From assembly GCA_964585245.1 (NCBI GenBank), contig CAZPCV010000004.1, positions 1 through 45,334 of the forward strand: a DNA stretch of 45,334 nt, in the 5' to 3' direction. A program made the translations under genes and the position numbers. A model generated the notes under the pieces. The model saw nothing but the letters and a program-made list of their open reading frames with translations. It was not told where the DNA came from and did no database searches. Origin of the DNA: CAZEDL01 sp964585245. GTDB lineage: Bacteria; Patescibacteriota; Patescibacteriia; Magasanikbacterales; GWA2-37-8. Below are positions 27,487 through 35,391 of this stretch, in pieces (the stretch's first letter is position 1; each line of letters opens with the position of its first letter).

Positions 27487-28860
27487 ATGAATAATTTTTA
27501 CCGGTCAAGTCGCTATAACCAATTAACCAACGACGTCTTACCACAACGTATTTTATTGCACGGGCTACGTTTTACAATTTCGATTGATGAAAAAGGGCAA
27601 CTGGCCATCTTACCGCACCAGACGCTTTTGATTGAAAACGGAATAATTACTGATCAGTTCCCCAAACACGAATTATCCAAACGTGTCGATTTAAAAACGG
27701 TGGATTTAATTTATGACGCCGAACAAAAAGGCGGTGTGGTGGCCACCCCCGGTTTTATAAATCTGCACGCTCACCCCCCGATGTATCTGCTACGTTCCAC
27801 GCTTACTCTCGCCGAAGATAATCTGACAACAGCGCTGGCGGGCATGGCCCGACTGGAAGCCAAAATGAACGAACATGATTTTTATTTGGGCGCACTCGGC
27901 GATTTTACCGAAGAGCAAAAATCTGGTATTACCACCACGCTTAGCCATTATGGGGTGTTTGATCCGATTGAAAAAGCGGCCTTGGAATCGGGTCAACAAG
28001 TTATAAACTGCGTATCAGCCGCTAGCAACTCTCACCCAGAAAATACTCCTGAAATGGTCGAAAAATACGTGGGCCAAAAAAATACCTATACTATTCCCGG
28101 AGTTGCCTTGCATTATGTTTGGAAAGCAACACCAGATACGCTCACAAAAATTTCTGCCTTACTACAAAAATATAACACCTATTTTACCTTGCATGTAGCC
28201 GAAACCGAAGAAACAGTACGAAATTGCGTGCAAAAATATGGCGAACGGCCCATCGCCGTTTTGCAAAAATATGATTTACTTGGTCCCAAAACCATCATTA
28301 GCCACGCGGTCCATTTAAATCCAGAAGAAATCGCATTAGTTAAAAAAACCGGCACCATAGTAGTGCACCTGCCTACTTCCAATCTGCTGCACCGATCAGG
28401 CAGTTTTAATTACCGGGAATTTTTTAACCAACAGGCTCAACATTTGCTAACCCTAGGAACAGACAGTGTAATCAGTAAAAATCGACTGGATTTGTTAAGC
28501 GAAGCATTGGCCATGAAAACATTGCACCAGGCCAAAGAAATTATTTCCTACGGGGAATTATTTAACATGCTGACGGCGCAACCGGCCGAATTACTAGGTT
28601 TAAAAAAACTAGGTAAAATTTTGCCTTCGTTTACCGCCAACTTGTCTTTTTGGAAGCTAAAAGATCGCGGCCTCTTGCCCTACGACGAAGATCACCCCGA
28701 AACGCTGGTCAGCAATCTGATCACCCACGGCAGCCGCGGCGTGCGCGACCTAATGATTAACGGGCGCTTTATCATTAGCAATCGCTATCACAATCTAGTG
28801 GATGAAAGTAAATTGCTCGAAGAGTTACAGAGTGCGCATATGGAATTGCGCAAGCGTTAA
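27487..28860 (+). CDS. Amidohydrolase, nucleoside/nucleobase deaminase-like (MtaD/TrzN/SsnA group)
   Basis: A 457-residue metal-dependent hydrolase. The zinc ligands of the ATZ/TRZ-type group are present: H94-x-H96 in NLHAHPP, H236 in LHVAETEE, H273/H276 in SHAVHL, and D326 in LGTDSV. The family includes 5'-methylthioadenosine/S-adenosylhomocysteine deaminases, guanine deaminases and chlorohydrolases. Placed as the last gene of the purine array, a purine or adenosyl-compound deaminase is the most sensible guess, but the substrate cannot be read from the sequence. The terminator lies just after the stop. Confidence 0.85.
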   Translation: MNNFYRSSRYNQLTNDVLPQRILLHGLRFTISIDEKGQLAILPHQTLLIENGIITDQFPKHELSKRVDLKTVDLIYDAEQKGGVVATPGFINLHAHPPMYLLRSTLTLAEDNLTTALAGMARLEAKMNEHDFYLGALGDFTEEQKSGITTTLSHYGVFDPIEKAALESGQQVINCVSAASNSHPENTPEMVEKYVGQKNTYTIPGVALHYVWKATPDTLTKISALLQKYNTYFTLHVAETEETVRNCVQKYGERPIAVLQKYDLLGPKTIISHAVHLNPEEIALVKKTGTIVVHLPTSNLLHRSGSFNYREFFNQQAQHLLTLGTDSVISKNRLDLLSEALAMKTLHQAKEIISYGELFNMLTAQPAELLGLKKLGKILPSFTANLSFWKLKDRGLLPYDEDHPETLVSNLITHGSRGVRDLMINGRFIISNRYHNLVDESKLLEELQSAHMELRKR

Positions 28861-28876
28861 AAAATTAGCTAGTTTT

Positions 28877-28909
28877 AAATACCCCCTTTCAGATTGAAAG
28901 GGGGTATTT
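28877..28909. terminator. Strong bidirectional terminator closing the purine array and guaB
   Basis: A perfect 15-bp stem, AAATACCCCCTTTCA with TGAAAGGGGGTATTT, around a 3-nt loop, then a T tract on the plus strand and A/T-rich sequence on the other. It lies between the convergent amidohydrolase and guaB genes, directly next to the guaB stop. Confidence 0.93.
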
Positions 28910-28910
28910 T

Positions 28911-30383
28911 TTATTCAACTTTATAATTCGGCGCTGAGCGCATCTCACGAAGATCGTGGGGATGGCTTTCTTTCAGGCCGGCATTGGTAATTTTAACCAA
29001 CACTGCTTTGTCATGTAATTCTTTAATAGTTTTGACTCCCACATATCCCATCCCGCTCCGGAGCCCTCCAGCTAATTGGTACAGAATCCGGTCCACCGCA
29101 CCCTTATAGGCCACGCGCCCACTCACTCCTTCGGGCACGAATTTAATTTTTTCTTTGACTTCCGCCTGGCCATAACGGTCTTTGCTGCCCAGCTCCATCG
29201 CTTCCATACTGCCCATGCCGCGATAGACTTTGAACATGCGACCATCGATATACTCTACTCGGCCCGGCGATTCATCGGTACCAGCGAACATGTTTCCCAT
29301 CATCACCGTGTTGGCCCCTGCAGCCAACGCTTTCACAATATCGCCGGAATTTTTGATGCCGCCATCAGCAATAATCAGCGGGCGTTTTTTTAGCTTTTTC
29401 AAGCCTTCGGCCACATCAAGCACCGCCGATAATTGCGGTACGCCGACGCCAGCGATAATACGCGTCGTACAAATGGAACCGGGTCCAATACCTACTTTCA
29501 CTGCATCTGCTCCGGCTTCCGCGAGCGCCAGCGCGGCGGTGCTGGTAGCAATATTTCCGGCAATAATTGATAAATCTTTGTACGCTTTACGCAAACGCTT
29601 AACCGCTGCAATAACCCCACTCGAATGACCATGCGCAGTGTCGACTACCAGCGCGTCTACCCCCGCTTTAATTAATGCTTCTGCCCGCTCAAATCCGGCG
29701 TCTCCTACCCCTACCGCGGCTCCGACACGCAATTGTTTGGCCGTATTTTTGGCCGCGTCTGGATATTGTTCGTTTTTTTCCATGTCTTTGCGGGTCACAA
29801 TACTCATCAATTTTCCATTCGCATCGACTATACACAAGGTTTTTAATTTATTTTTTCTAATCATGCTGTTGGCTTCTTCGAGCCGCATGCCAATTTTACC
29901 CACGATAAGCTCGGTTACCGGTTGCATACGAAATTTGACCATCAACTCGTTATCGTCTGGTGCAAAATAGTCAACATCACTGATAAGACCAACCAGCACA
30001 CCCTTATTATCCACTACCGGAATTTTTTTATACCCCATTTCCGTGCGTAATTTTTGTACGACACTGATTTTGTCTTCTGGCTTGATCGTCACCGGATTTT
30101 CGATAAAACCATTTTCAAATCGCTTCACCAACTGCACCTGACGAGCCTGCTCATCAATCGACAGATTTTTGTGGATGATACCCATGCCGCCAGCGAGCGC
30201 CATGGCAATGGCCATCTTGTGCTCGGTCACAGTGTCCATGGGCGCACTCAAAAACGGCAGCTGCAATTTGATGCTAGAGGTTAATTCTGTTCCTAACAGG
30301 GTATCTTTTGGCAAGAGATCAGAAGCTTGCGGCACCAAGAGCACGTCATCAAAGGTAAGGGTTTCTTGAAGTGGCTTGAACAT
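28911..30383 (-). CDS. guaB: IMP dehydrogenase
   Basis: GuaB oxidises IMP to XMP with NAD, the rate-limiting step to GMP. The 490-residue protein has the TIM-barrel start (FDDVLLVP), two CBS domains (about residues 95-205), the catalytic loop GPGSICTTR with Cys305, the phosphate-binding IADGGI and MMGNMFAG, and the flap with the YRGMGS motif. It is transcribed leftward, away from guaA, from a promoter that overlaps the guaA promoter. Confidence 0.98.
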   Translation of the reverse strand: MFKPLQETLTFDDVLLVPQASDLLPKDTLLGTELTSSIKLQLPFLSAPMDTVTEHKMAIAMALAGGMGIIHKNLSIDEQARQVQLVKRFENGFIENPVTIKPEDKISVVQKLRTEMGYKKIPVVDNKGVLVGLISDVDYFAPDDNELMVKFRMQPVTELIVGKIGMRLEEANSMIRKNKLKTLCIVDANGKLMSIVTRKDMEKNEQYPDAAKNTAKQLRVGAAVGVGDAGFERAEALIKAGVDALVVDTAHGHSSGVIAAVKRLRKAYKDLSIIAGNIATSTAALALAEAGADAVKVGIGPGSICTTRIIAGVGVPQLSAVLDVAEGLKKLKKRPLIIADGGIKNSGDIVKALAAGANTVMMGNMFAGTDESPGRVEYIDGRMFKVYRGMGSMEAMELGSKDRYGQAEVKEKIKFVPEGVSGRVAYKGAVDRILYQLAGGLRSGMGYVGVKTIKELHDKAVLVKITNAGLKESHPHDLREMRSAPNYKVE

Positions 30384-30389
30384 ATATTC

Positions 30390-30419
30390 TTGATTCTTAA
30401 TTGATTTGAATGCTATAGT
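30390..30419 (+). promoter_or_regulatory. guaA promoter, overlapping the divergent guaB promoter
   Basis: TTGATT (30390-30395), 18-nt spacer, TATAGT (30414-30419). The predicted start near 30426 gives a leader of about 25 nt. The -10 shares bases 30417-30419 with the guaB -10. Confidence 0.65.
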
Positions 30420-30446
30420 ATACCCACTTTTAAGCTAAAAATACAA
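30417..30446 (-). promoter_or_regulatory. guaB promoter, overlapping the divergent guaA promoter
   Basis: On the minus strand: TTGTAT (30446-30441), 18-nt spacer, TATACT (30422-30417). The predicted start near 30410 leaves a leader of about 27 nt. Polymerase cannot occupy this site and the guaA site together. Confidence 0.65.
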
Positions 30447-30450
30447 GTTT

Positions 30451-32262
30451 ATGAGCCCAAAACGCTCGGAAATTGCTATCCTGGATTTTGGTTCGCAATA
30501 TACGCATTTAATTGCCCGCCGGATACGCGAATTGGGGGTGCAAAGCCACATTTACCCACCCGAGACTAAAGCGAGCGATCTAGGCCAAGCTTGGGGTATT
30601 ATTTTATCAGGCGGGCCAAAAAGCGTGATTCGAGATGAACTTATCCCCTTTGACGAAGCTATTTTTAGCCTAGGCGTCCCTATTTTAGGCCTCTGTTATG
30701 GACACCAGCTGATGGGACGCCATTTTGGGGGAGTTGTCCGATCCGGCGCTGGCCGCGAATATGGGGTAGCCACCATCGCTACCTCGCCCTCACCACTATT
30801 TACCGATGTAAAACAAAGCACTACGGTCTGGATGAGTCATGGTGATTATGTGGGACAATTGCCACTGGGTTTCGTACAAATCGCCTCTACCCCCAACGAG
30901 TCAATTACGGCAATGGCCAACGAAGACAAACACTTATATGGCCTGCAATTTCACCCGGAGGTTACGCATTCGAAAGAAGGAAACAAGATGCTCGCCAATT
31001 TTGTTTTCACCATCTGCCAAGCAACCAAAAATTGGAATAAAAAAGATCAACTGGCACTGCTCACCGAAGAAATTCTAACCGACGCCCAAGATAAAAAAGT
31101 TTTTTTACTCGTCAGCGGCGGGGTTGATTCGCTCGTGTGTTTCGCGCTCTTAGAAAAGGTGTTGGGAAAAGAGCGGGTGTACGGTCTCCATATTGATCAC
31201 GGCTTCATGCGTCATCACGAAACCAAGGCGATTGTAGATAGTTTAAAAAAACTCGGTTTTAACAATCTGCATATCTATAATGCCGAACGGGAATTTTTTA
31301 AAGCGCTAAAAGGAGTGTCGGAGCCGGAACAGAAGCGCAAAATAATCGGCGATCTATTTTTGACTATTACCGATCGCTTAATGCGCCAGAACAAACAATC
31401 TGGTGACGGCTGGCTCTTGGGACAAGGGACCATTTATCCTGACACGATCGAATCGGGAGGAACCAAAAATTCAGTTGTAATAAAAACGCACCATAATCGG
31501 GTACCGGCGATTCAAGAATTAATCCGACAAGGCAAGATTATCGAACCGATTAAAGAGCTATACAAAGATGAAGTGCGCTCTATCGGCCAACAATTAGGGC
31601 TCCCCAAAGCGCTGGTTAACCGTCACCCCTTCCCCGGCCCCGGTTTAGCAATTCGATTGCTATGCTCCGAGAAAACCTTGAAAGAGAAACCAGAATTATA
31701 TACTAATAACGATAACGAAAAATTAACAGCTTACTCTCTCTGGAAACTACCCCTTAAATCTGTGGGAGTACAAGGCGATGAGCGTTCTTACGCCCATCCT
31801 GGGCTACTAGTACCTAACCAACCCGCCTTTACTTTGCAAAAAGCCTTGCGCCTCGCTCCACAACTAACTAACTCATACCGGGATTTAAATCGTGTCTTGT
31901 TCTTGATTTCGGGCGACAAAAAAAACCTCCCCTCAGCTACCGTCAAAAAGTCTTTTCTAACAAAACCCCGTACGGCTTTACTCCAAAAAATTGATTTTAT
32001 TGTCCGACAAACTATTGCCGATGATGGCCTAGAGAAAAAAATTTGGCAATTTCCGGTAGTGTTGGTCCCGTTTGGTCACCGCTACGGCGAATCGGTGGTA
32101 CTGCGCCCGGTACAATCGGCCGAAGCCATGACCATCGCCGCAGCCCTACTCCCACCGCCAACCATCACGAAAATACTTAATCGAATTAAACGTTTGAAAA
32201 CGATAGATTATATTTTTTATGATTTAACCAACAAGCCGCCCGGCACGATTGAATGGGAATAA
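30451..32262 (+). CDS. guaA: GMP synthase (glutamine-hydrolysing), long form
   Basis: GuaA aminates XMP to GMP using glutamine and ATP. The glutaminase domain has Cys82 (GLCYGHQ), His168 and Glu170 (FHPEV). The ATP-pyrophosphatase P-loop is SGGVDS (222-227), and RHPFPGPGLAIR and the C-terminal YDLTNKPPGTIEWE are present. At 603 residues it exceeds the ~525 of most bacteria; the extra ~75 residues fall in the C-terminal dimerisation part, around LPLKSVGVQGDERSY, as in eukaryotic-type long GMP synthases. It is followed by a small gene and a terminator. Confidence 0.97.
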   Translation: MSPKRSEIAILDFGSQYTHLIARRIRELGVQSHIYPPETKASDLGQAWGIILSGGPKSVIRDELIPFDEAIFSLGVPILGLCYGHQLMGRHFGGVVRSGAGREYGVATIATSPSPLFTDVKQSTTVWMSHGDYVGQLPLGFVQIASTPNESITAMANEDKHLYGLQFHPEVTHSKEGNKMLANFVFTICQATKNWNKKDQLALLTEEILTDAQDKKVFLLVSGGVDSLVCFALLEKVLGKERVYGLHIDHGFMRHHETKAIVDSLKKLGFNNLHIYNAEREFFKALKGVSEPEQKRKIIGDLFLTITDRLMRQNKQSGDGWLLGQGTIYPDTIESGGTKNSVVIKTHHNRVPAIQELIRQGKIIEPIKELYKDEVRSIGQQLGLPKALVNRHPFPGPGLAIRLLCSEKTLKEKPELYTNNDNEKLTAYSLWKLPLKSVGVQGDERSYAHPGLLVPNQPAFTLQKALRLAPQLTNSYRDLNRVLFLISGDKKNLPSATVKKSFLTKPRTALLQKIDFIVRQTIADDGLEKKIWQFPVVLVPFGHRYGESVVLRPVQSAEAMTIAAALLPPPTITKILNRIKRLKTIDYIFYDLTNKPPGTIEWE

Positions 32263-32325
32263 CATTTATAGGTACAAAGCAACGACACGCACGATAGGTA
32301 ACATTAAAAAATTTAATTTAAAATT

Positions 32326-32565
32326 ATGGCAAATCCCGACATGCCACGACCTGAACCACGAGAATTAACTAGAGATGAAAAACTACAGCGCGCAGTAGAT
32401 AAGCACATACAAAATCAAGGAGAGATAAAGCCTGGTGAAAAAGTAGACCTGCTAGTAATAGATGGAAAATTGTACTCCGTATTTAAATTAAGAGCTGGCG
32501 AGGAAGCTGGGGATGGTGAAAGAGGTGTCCCAGGATATAGAGTAGTTTGGGAAAATATTTATTAA
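32326..32565 (+). CDS. Small hypothetical protein
   Basis: A 79-residue protein 63 nt after guaA, ended by its own terminator. It has a charged N-terminal helix (to about residue 32) and then a beta-rich stretch, EKVDLLVIDGKLYSVFKLRA, that looks like a small hairpin or barrel piece. No family is recognised. It is probably transcribed with guaA. Confidence 0.6.
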   Translation: MANPDMPRPEPRELTRDEKLQRAVDKHIQNQGEIKPGEKVDLLVIDGKLYSVFKLRAGEEAGDGERGVPGYRVVWENIY

Positions 32566-32569
32566 AAGG

Positions 32570-32603
32570 AAAAAACTCTTTCAACAATTTGAAAGAGTTT
32601 TTT
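32570..32603. terminator. Intrinsic terminator, usable from both sides
   Basis: A 15-bp stem, AAAAAACTCTTTCAA with TTGAAAGAGTTTTTT, around a CAAT loop, followed by more T. It lies between the 79-residue gene and the convergent secretion-ATPase paralogue. Confidence 0.9.
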
Positions 32604-32622
32604 TTACCAATTATACAGTTAA

Positions 32623-34092
32623 TCAACCAAACGGCAAATCTTCCGGAGGCTGATCGGGTGGCACGGACGGGGTGGGAGCAGTAGCAGGTACTGAGGGTAA
32701 TTTGCGTTTGAGTGGTCCTTCGCTGTGTTCCACGGGGAGCTCGGTGGGCGGCTCGGCACGTTTGGCACCAGCTTTCTGAAGTAGCGGTGTCTTCACGAAT
32801 GGTAATGGGAAATGCCAAATAGTCGCCAGCTCTTCGATATTCAAAATATAGGGGTTGCCTAGGGCTTTCAATTTACGCCCCTTAAAAGCATGGATAAAAT
32901 GATGTTTGTGATGATTTAGCCGCCATTCTTTGAAAGCATAATGAGCTTCGGTCGCATGATGCGGCAAGAGAGCGTTACTACTCATCACATTAAACTGATT
33001 CATGGCGCCAACCAAGCCATCAATAGATGGCCCTGGATTAAACGCTTCTTTACGAGCGGCATACAAAATTCTGACCTTTGATTTAAAGCCAATCTTGGAA
33101 ATTTTTTGTTCGATGGCTTCGATCGTAGTTTTATAGCCAGGTGTGAGATCGCTTAGCTTGCCCGCGTGTTCTTCTTCGTGGCCGCTATCATGACCTTCTG
33201 ATTCAGTACCATTCCAGGCGTTCAAGGTTTCTTTTAAAATCCAAAATGGGATACCCATGAGCTGATGCAGAAACCCACTAAGCGCACTGCCTCCACCGTG
33301 CCCCCCATGCCCACCATGACCCCCACTGTGACCACCATTAGCAATAATCTCTTTAACTAATTCAATCCCCTTTTCTTTCCAATGACTGTCGGTGGGCTCG
33401 ATGATGATCTGAAGCCAAATATTTTCGCCGTGCCCCACGCGACTGAAATTTTCTAGGATTGCGGCCATCGGGTCACTGAAGACGGCGTCTTTACTGAGGT
33501 TGTATTCAAAGCTAGGATACGTGCGAATCGGGAACGCGTCCGGCTCGTGGAGGGCGAATTCGATAGCATGCATGTCATACTCCGGATGCGGGTAATGGCT
33601 GGGGATATTATCAACATAATCTTCGACTTCGGTAATTTCGGCCTCGGTATATTGGGCATAGATAGCAGCTTCGACCAAATCACGGAATTCCACTTCGGTA
33701 CGGACCAAAAATTGAATATACCCCTCGATACTGATTATTTCGAAACTGAAGGATTTTTGTTTTTTGCCCATCCAATATTTTTGACCGATGTTCGGCGACG
33801 TTTTGGCACCACTCAAGTGGGCAAAAATTTGTTCGACAGCTTTCGGAGTTTGAATAAACAAAGCCGGTACATCGACAGCCAAAAGCACCCATTGCCATTT
33901 ATGCGTATATTTTTTTTGCCGATATTCCTTCCACAGCTCGGAGCCCATATAAAAAAATATAAGCGCGAGCGCCGTCCAACCGGCAATAACAAAGAGCAGT
34001 GTAACAATTTGAAAAGGCGGCAAGCTTAAAATATCCTGCCAAAGAGACAGATCCACACTGAAACCAAACGGAGTATCAACTATCCAAGGCAT
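32623..34092 (-). CDS. Membrane-anchored, ATPase-less paralogue of the type IV secretion ATPase N-domain
   Basis: A 489-residue protein with one membrane helix (about 27-50) and then the same domain that precedes the ATPase in the gene at the left end of the window. Matching landmarks are the F-E-I-I/F-E-I-V start, A-Q-Y-x-x-A-E-I, D-P-M-A-A-I-L/D-P-L-V-A-I-L, S-H-W, and N-I-E-E-L-A-T-I-W-H-F-P-L-P/N-T-E-E-M-A-G-L-W-H-L-P-I-P. It stops where the other protein enters its ATPase and ends in a proline-rich tail (PPEDLPFG). A His/Gly-rich repeat (GGHSGGHGGHGGHGGG, residues 253-268) is unique to this copy and may bind metal. I use the ATG at 34092; a TTG at 34131 is possible. It may anchor the secretion motor in the membrane (inference). 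Confidence 0.85.
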   Translation of the reverse strand: MPWIVDTPFGFSVDLSLWQDILSLPPFQIVTLLFVIAGWTALALIFFYMGSELWKEYRQKKYTHKWQWVLLAVDVPALFIQTPKAVEQIFAHLSGAKTSPNIGQKYWMGKKQKSFSFEIISIEGYIQFLVRTEVEFRDLVEAAIYAQYTEAEITEVEDYVDNIPSHYPHPEYDMHAIEFALHEPDAFPIRTYPSFEYNLSKDAVFSDPMAAILENFSRVGHGENIWLQIIIEPTDSHWKEKGIELVKEIIANGGHSGGHGGHGGHGGGSALSGFLHQLMGIPFWILKETLNAWNGTESEGHDSGHEEEHAGKLSDLTPGYKTTIEAIEQKISKIGFKSKVRILYAARKEAFNPGPSIDGLVGAMNQFNVMSSNALLPHHATEAHYAFKEWRLNHHKHHFIHAFKGRKLKALGNPYILNIEELATIWHFPLPFVKTPLLQKAGAKRAEPPTELPVEHSEGPLKRKLPSVPATAPTPSVPPDQPPEDLPFG

Positions 34093-34117
34093 GGGCGTGT
34101 GACAGTAATAAGTACTA

Positions 34118-34180
34118 AGCAGAATAAGCAAGATAAGCTATGATATTAGTAACTTACTCTGTTACCTTGCTTATTCTGCT
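34118..34180. repeat. 15-bp perfect inverted repeat between two co-directed genes
   Basis: AGCAGAATAAGCAAG (34118-34132) and CTTGCTTATTCTGCT (34166-34180) around a 33-nt loop. On the minus strand the loop holds a second small hairpin (GTAAC/GTTAC). It spans the space between the 53-residue gene and the secretion paralogue's start. No T tract follows, so a structured mRNA leader or protein-binding site is likelier than a terminator. Confidence 0.75.
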
Positions 34181-34187
34181 CAAAATA

Positions 34188-34349
34188 CTACTTATCTATA
34201 ATCCGATAGACTCCGCCGTAAACGATCAACACACCAAAACCAGTCCACCACCAGCCGTATTGGCCAGACATATAACCGCTAAAATAGGCCATGAGACAAA
34301 TACTTGTGGCAATAAAAGCGACCATATGCCGAATAAAATTATCGTTCAT
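34188..34349 (-). CDS. Small membrane protein (53 aa)
   Basis: A short open frame from ATG (34349) to TAG (34188). The protein starts MNDNFIRHMVAFIATSICLM, contains the aromatic turn GQYGWWWTGFG, and ends in RIIDK. Two hydrophobic helices are predicted, with a short loop between them. It lies downstream of an extended -10 promoter on the same strand and upstream of the secretion paralogue, with which it is probably cotranscribed. The antisense frame over the same bases has poor composition, and the membrane-like pattern here is what real small proteins look like. Function unknown; assembly or regulation of the neighbouring membrane protein is possible. Confidence 0.7.
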   Translation of the reverse strand: MNDNFIRHMVAFIATSICLMAYFSGYMSGQYGWWWTGFGVLIVYGGVYRIIDK

Positions 34350-34406
34350 ACTCTTGGAACACTAGAACATTAAAACAAACGGTTATCTTTTTATTTTAAT
34401 GAAATA

Positions 34407-34415
34407 AGTATAGCA
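34407..34415 (-). promoter_or_regulatory. Extended -10 promoter for the small membrane protein and secretion paralogue
   Basis: On the minus strand TGCTATACT, an extended -10 (TG-N-TATACT, core 34412-34407), with only a weak TTTTAT at the -35 distance. It lies just after the secDF terminator and about 58 nt before the 53-residue gene. Confidence 0.55.
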
Positions 34416-34432
34416 TCTTTTGCTCTAAAATA

Positions 34433-34466
34433 AAAACCCCGTCCACATTACAACAGACAGGGTTTT
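34433..34466 (-). terminator. Terminator of the secD-secF operon
   Basis: On the minus strand AAAACCCTGTC pairs with GACGGGGTTTT (11 bp with one G-U), loop of 12 nt, followed by TTATTTTA. It lies about 15 nt after the secF stop. Confidence 0.85.
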
Positions 34467-34481
34467 CTGACGAAGTGATGA

Positions 34482-35390
34482 TTATTTTTTCTTTTGCCAC
34501 TGCTCGGCCATTACCAATAATGGGCTGGCAATAAAGATAGAAGAATATGCCCCGCTGGCCATACCAATGAGTAAAGCGAGAGCAAAGGTGTGGATAGTCG
34601 CGCCGCCTAAGAAAAACAGGGCAAATAGCGGCAACAGAACTGTAAAAGTCGTGTTTAGAGAGCGCATTAAGGTATCGTTTAGACCATTGTTCACAATTTC
34701 AGGAAAATTTTCGGCACTATGACGTACTAAGTTTTCTCGAATACGATCGTAGACTACGATAGTATCGTTTACCGAATAACCAAGCACGGTCAAAATAGCT
34801 ACAATAAAAGCAGTATCAATTTCGGTACCTCTGAAATGCCCCAGGGCCGCAAAGACGCCTAGTACCAGCAGTACATCGTGCACAAGAGCCACAATGGCAA
34901 ATAAACCATATTTCCAGCTCTGTACCGGGCGAGAAACTTTGCGGAAGGCATAGGCTAGATAGGCAATAATGCTTAAATTTACCAGAATAATTGCCCACAG
35001 TGAACGTTGGCGTAATTGTTGGCTAATGGCTGCCCCGATCGTTTCAAAGCTTTCCTCTTTGAGAGCATTGTCTTTGGTTTGAAACGCCTCGCGCAGCGAC
35101 TTGAGTGTGGCCTGGTGTTGTTCTTCTGTCAGGAAGCTAGAACGGATAATAAACCCATTCTCTCCAGTTTTTTGCACGACTCGTTCTTTGAGACCCAATT
35201 TGTCAAAGAGGTGTTCAATAGCCGCTGTTTCAGGGCGACTCTTGCTAAAAGATACTTCCAGTAACGAACCACCGGTAAAATCAATGCCTGGTTTAAGGCC
35301 CCAGGCCGCGATCATAGCGACACACACTGTCATCGTCAGTGCCGCAATACCGAGCCACACTTTACTATAACGAATAAAAGGAATCTTCAT
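34482..35390 (-). CDS. secF: Protein translocase subunit SecF
   Basis: SecF and SecD form an RND-like complex that uses the proton motive force to pull exported proteins clear of SecYEG. The 302-residue protein has six predicted membrane helices, the GIDFTGGSLLEV motif after the first, an outward domain (about residues 50-125), and the conserved VLGYSVNDTIVVYDRIREN and GGATIHTFALALLIG segments. It starts 1 nt after secD. Confidence 0.97.
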   Translation of the reverse strand: MKIPFIRYSKVWLGIAALTMTVCVAMIAAWGLKPGIDFTGGSLLEVSFSKSRPETAAIEHLFDKLGLKERVVQKTGENGFIIRSSFLTEEQHQATLKSLREAFQTKDNALKEESFETIGAAISQQLRQRSLWAIILVNLSIIAYLAYAFRKVSRPVQSWKYGLFAIVALVHDVLLVLGVFAALGHFRGTEIDTAFIVAILTVLGYSVNDTIVVYDRIRENLVRHSAENFPEIVNNGLNDTLMRSLNTTFTVLLPLFALFFLGGATIHTFALALLIGMASGAYSSIFIASPLLVMAEQWQKKK

Positions 35391-35391
35391 A

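Noticed and set aside
34140..34373. A 77-residue plus-strand frame
   Set aside because: It overlaps the better-looking 53-residue membrane protein on the other strand, starts inside the inverted repeat, and has an unlikely C-terminal composition.
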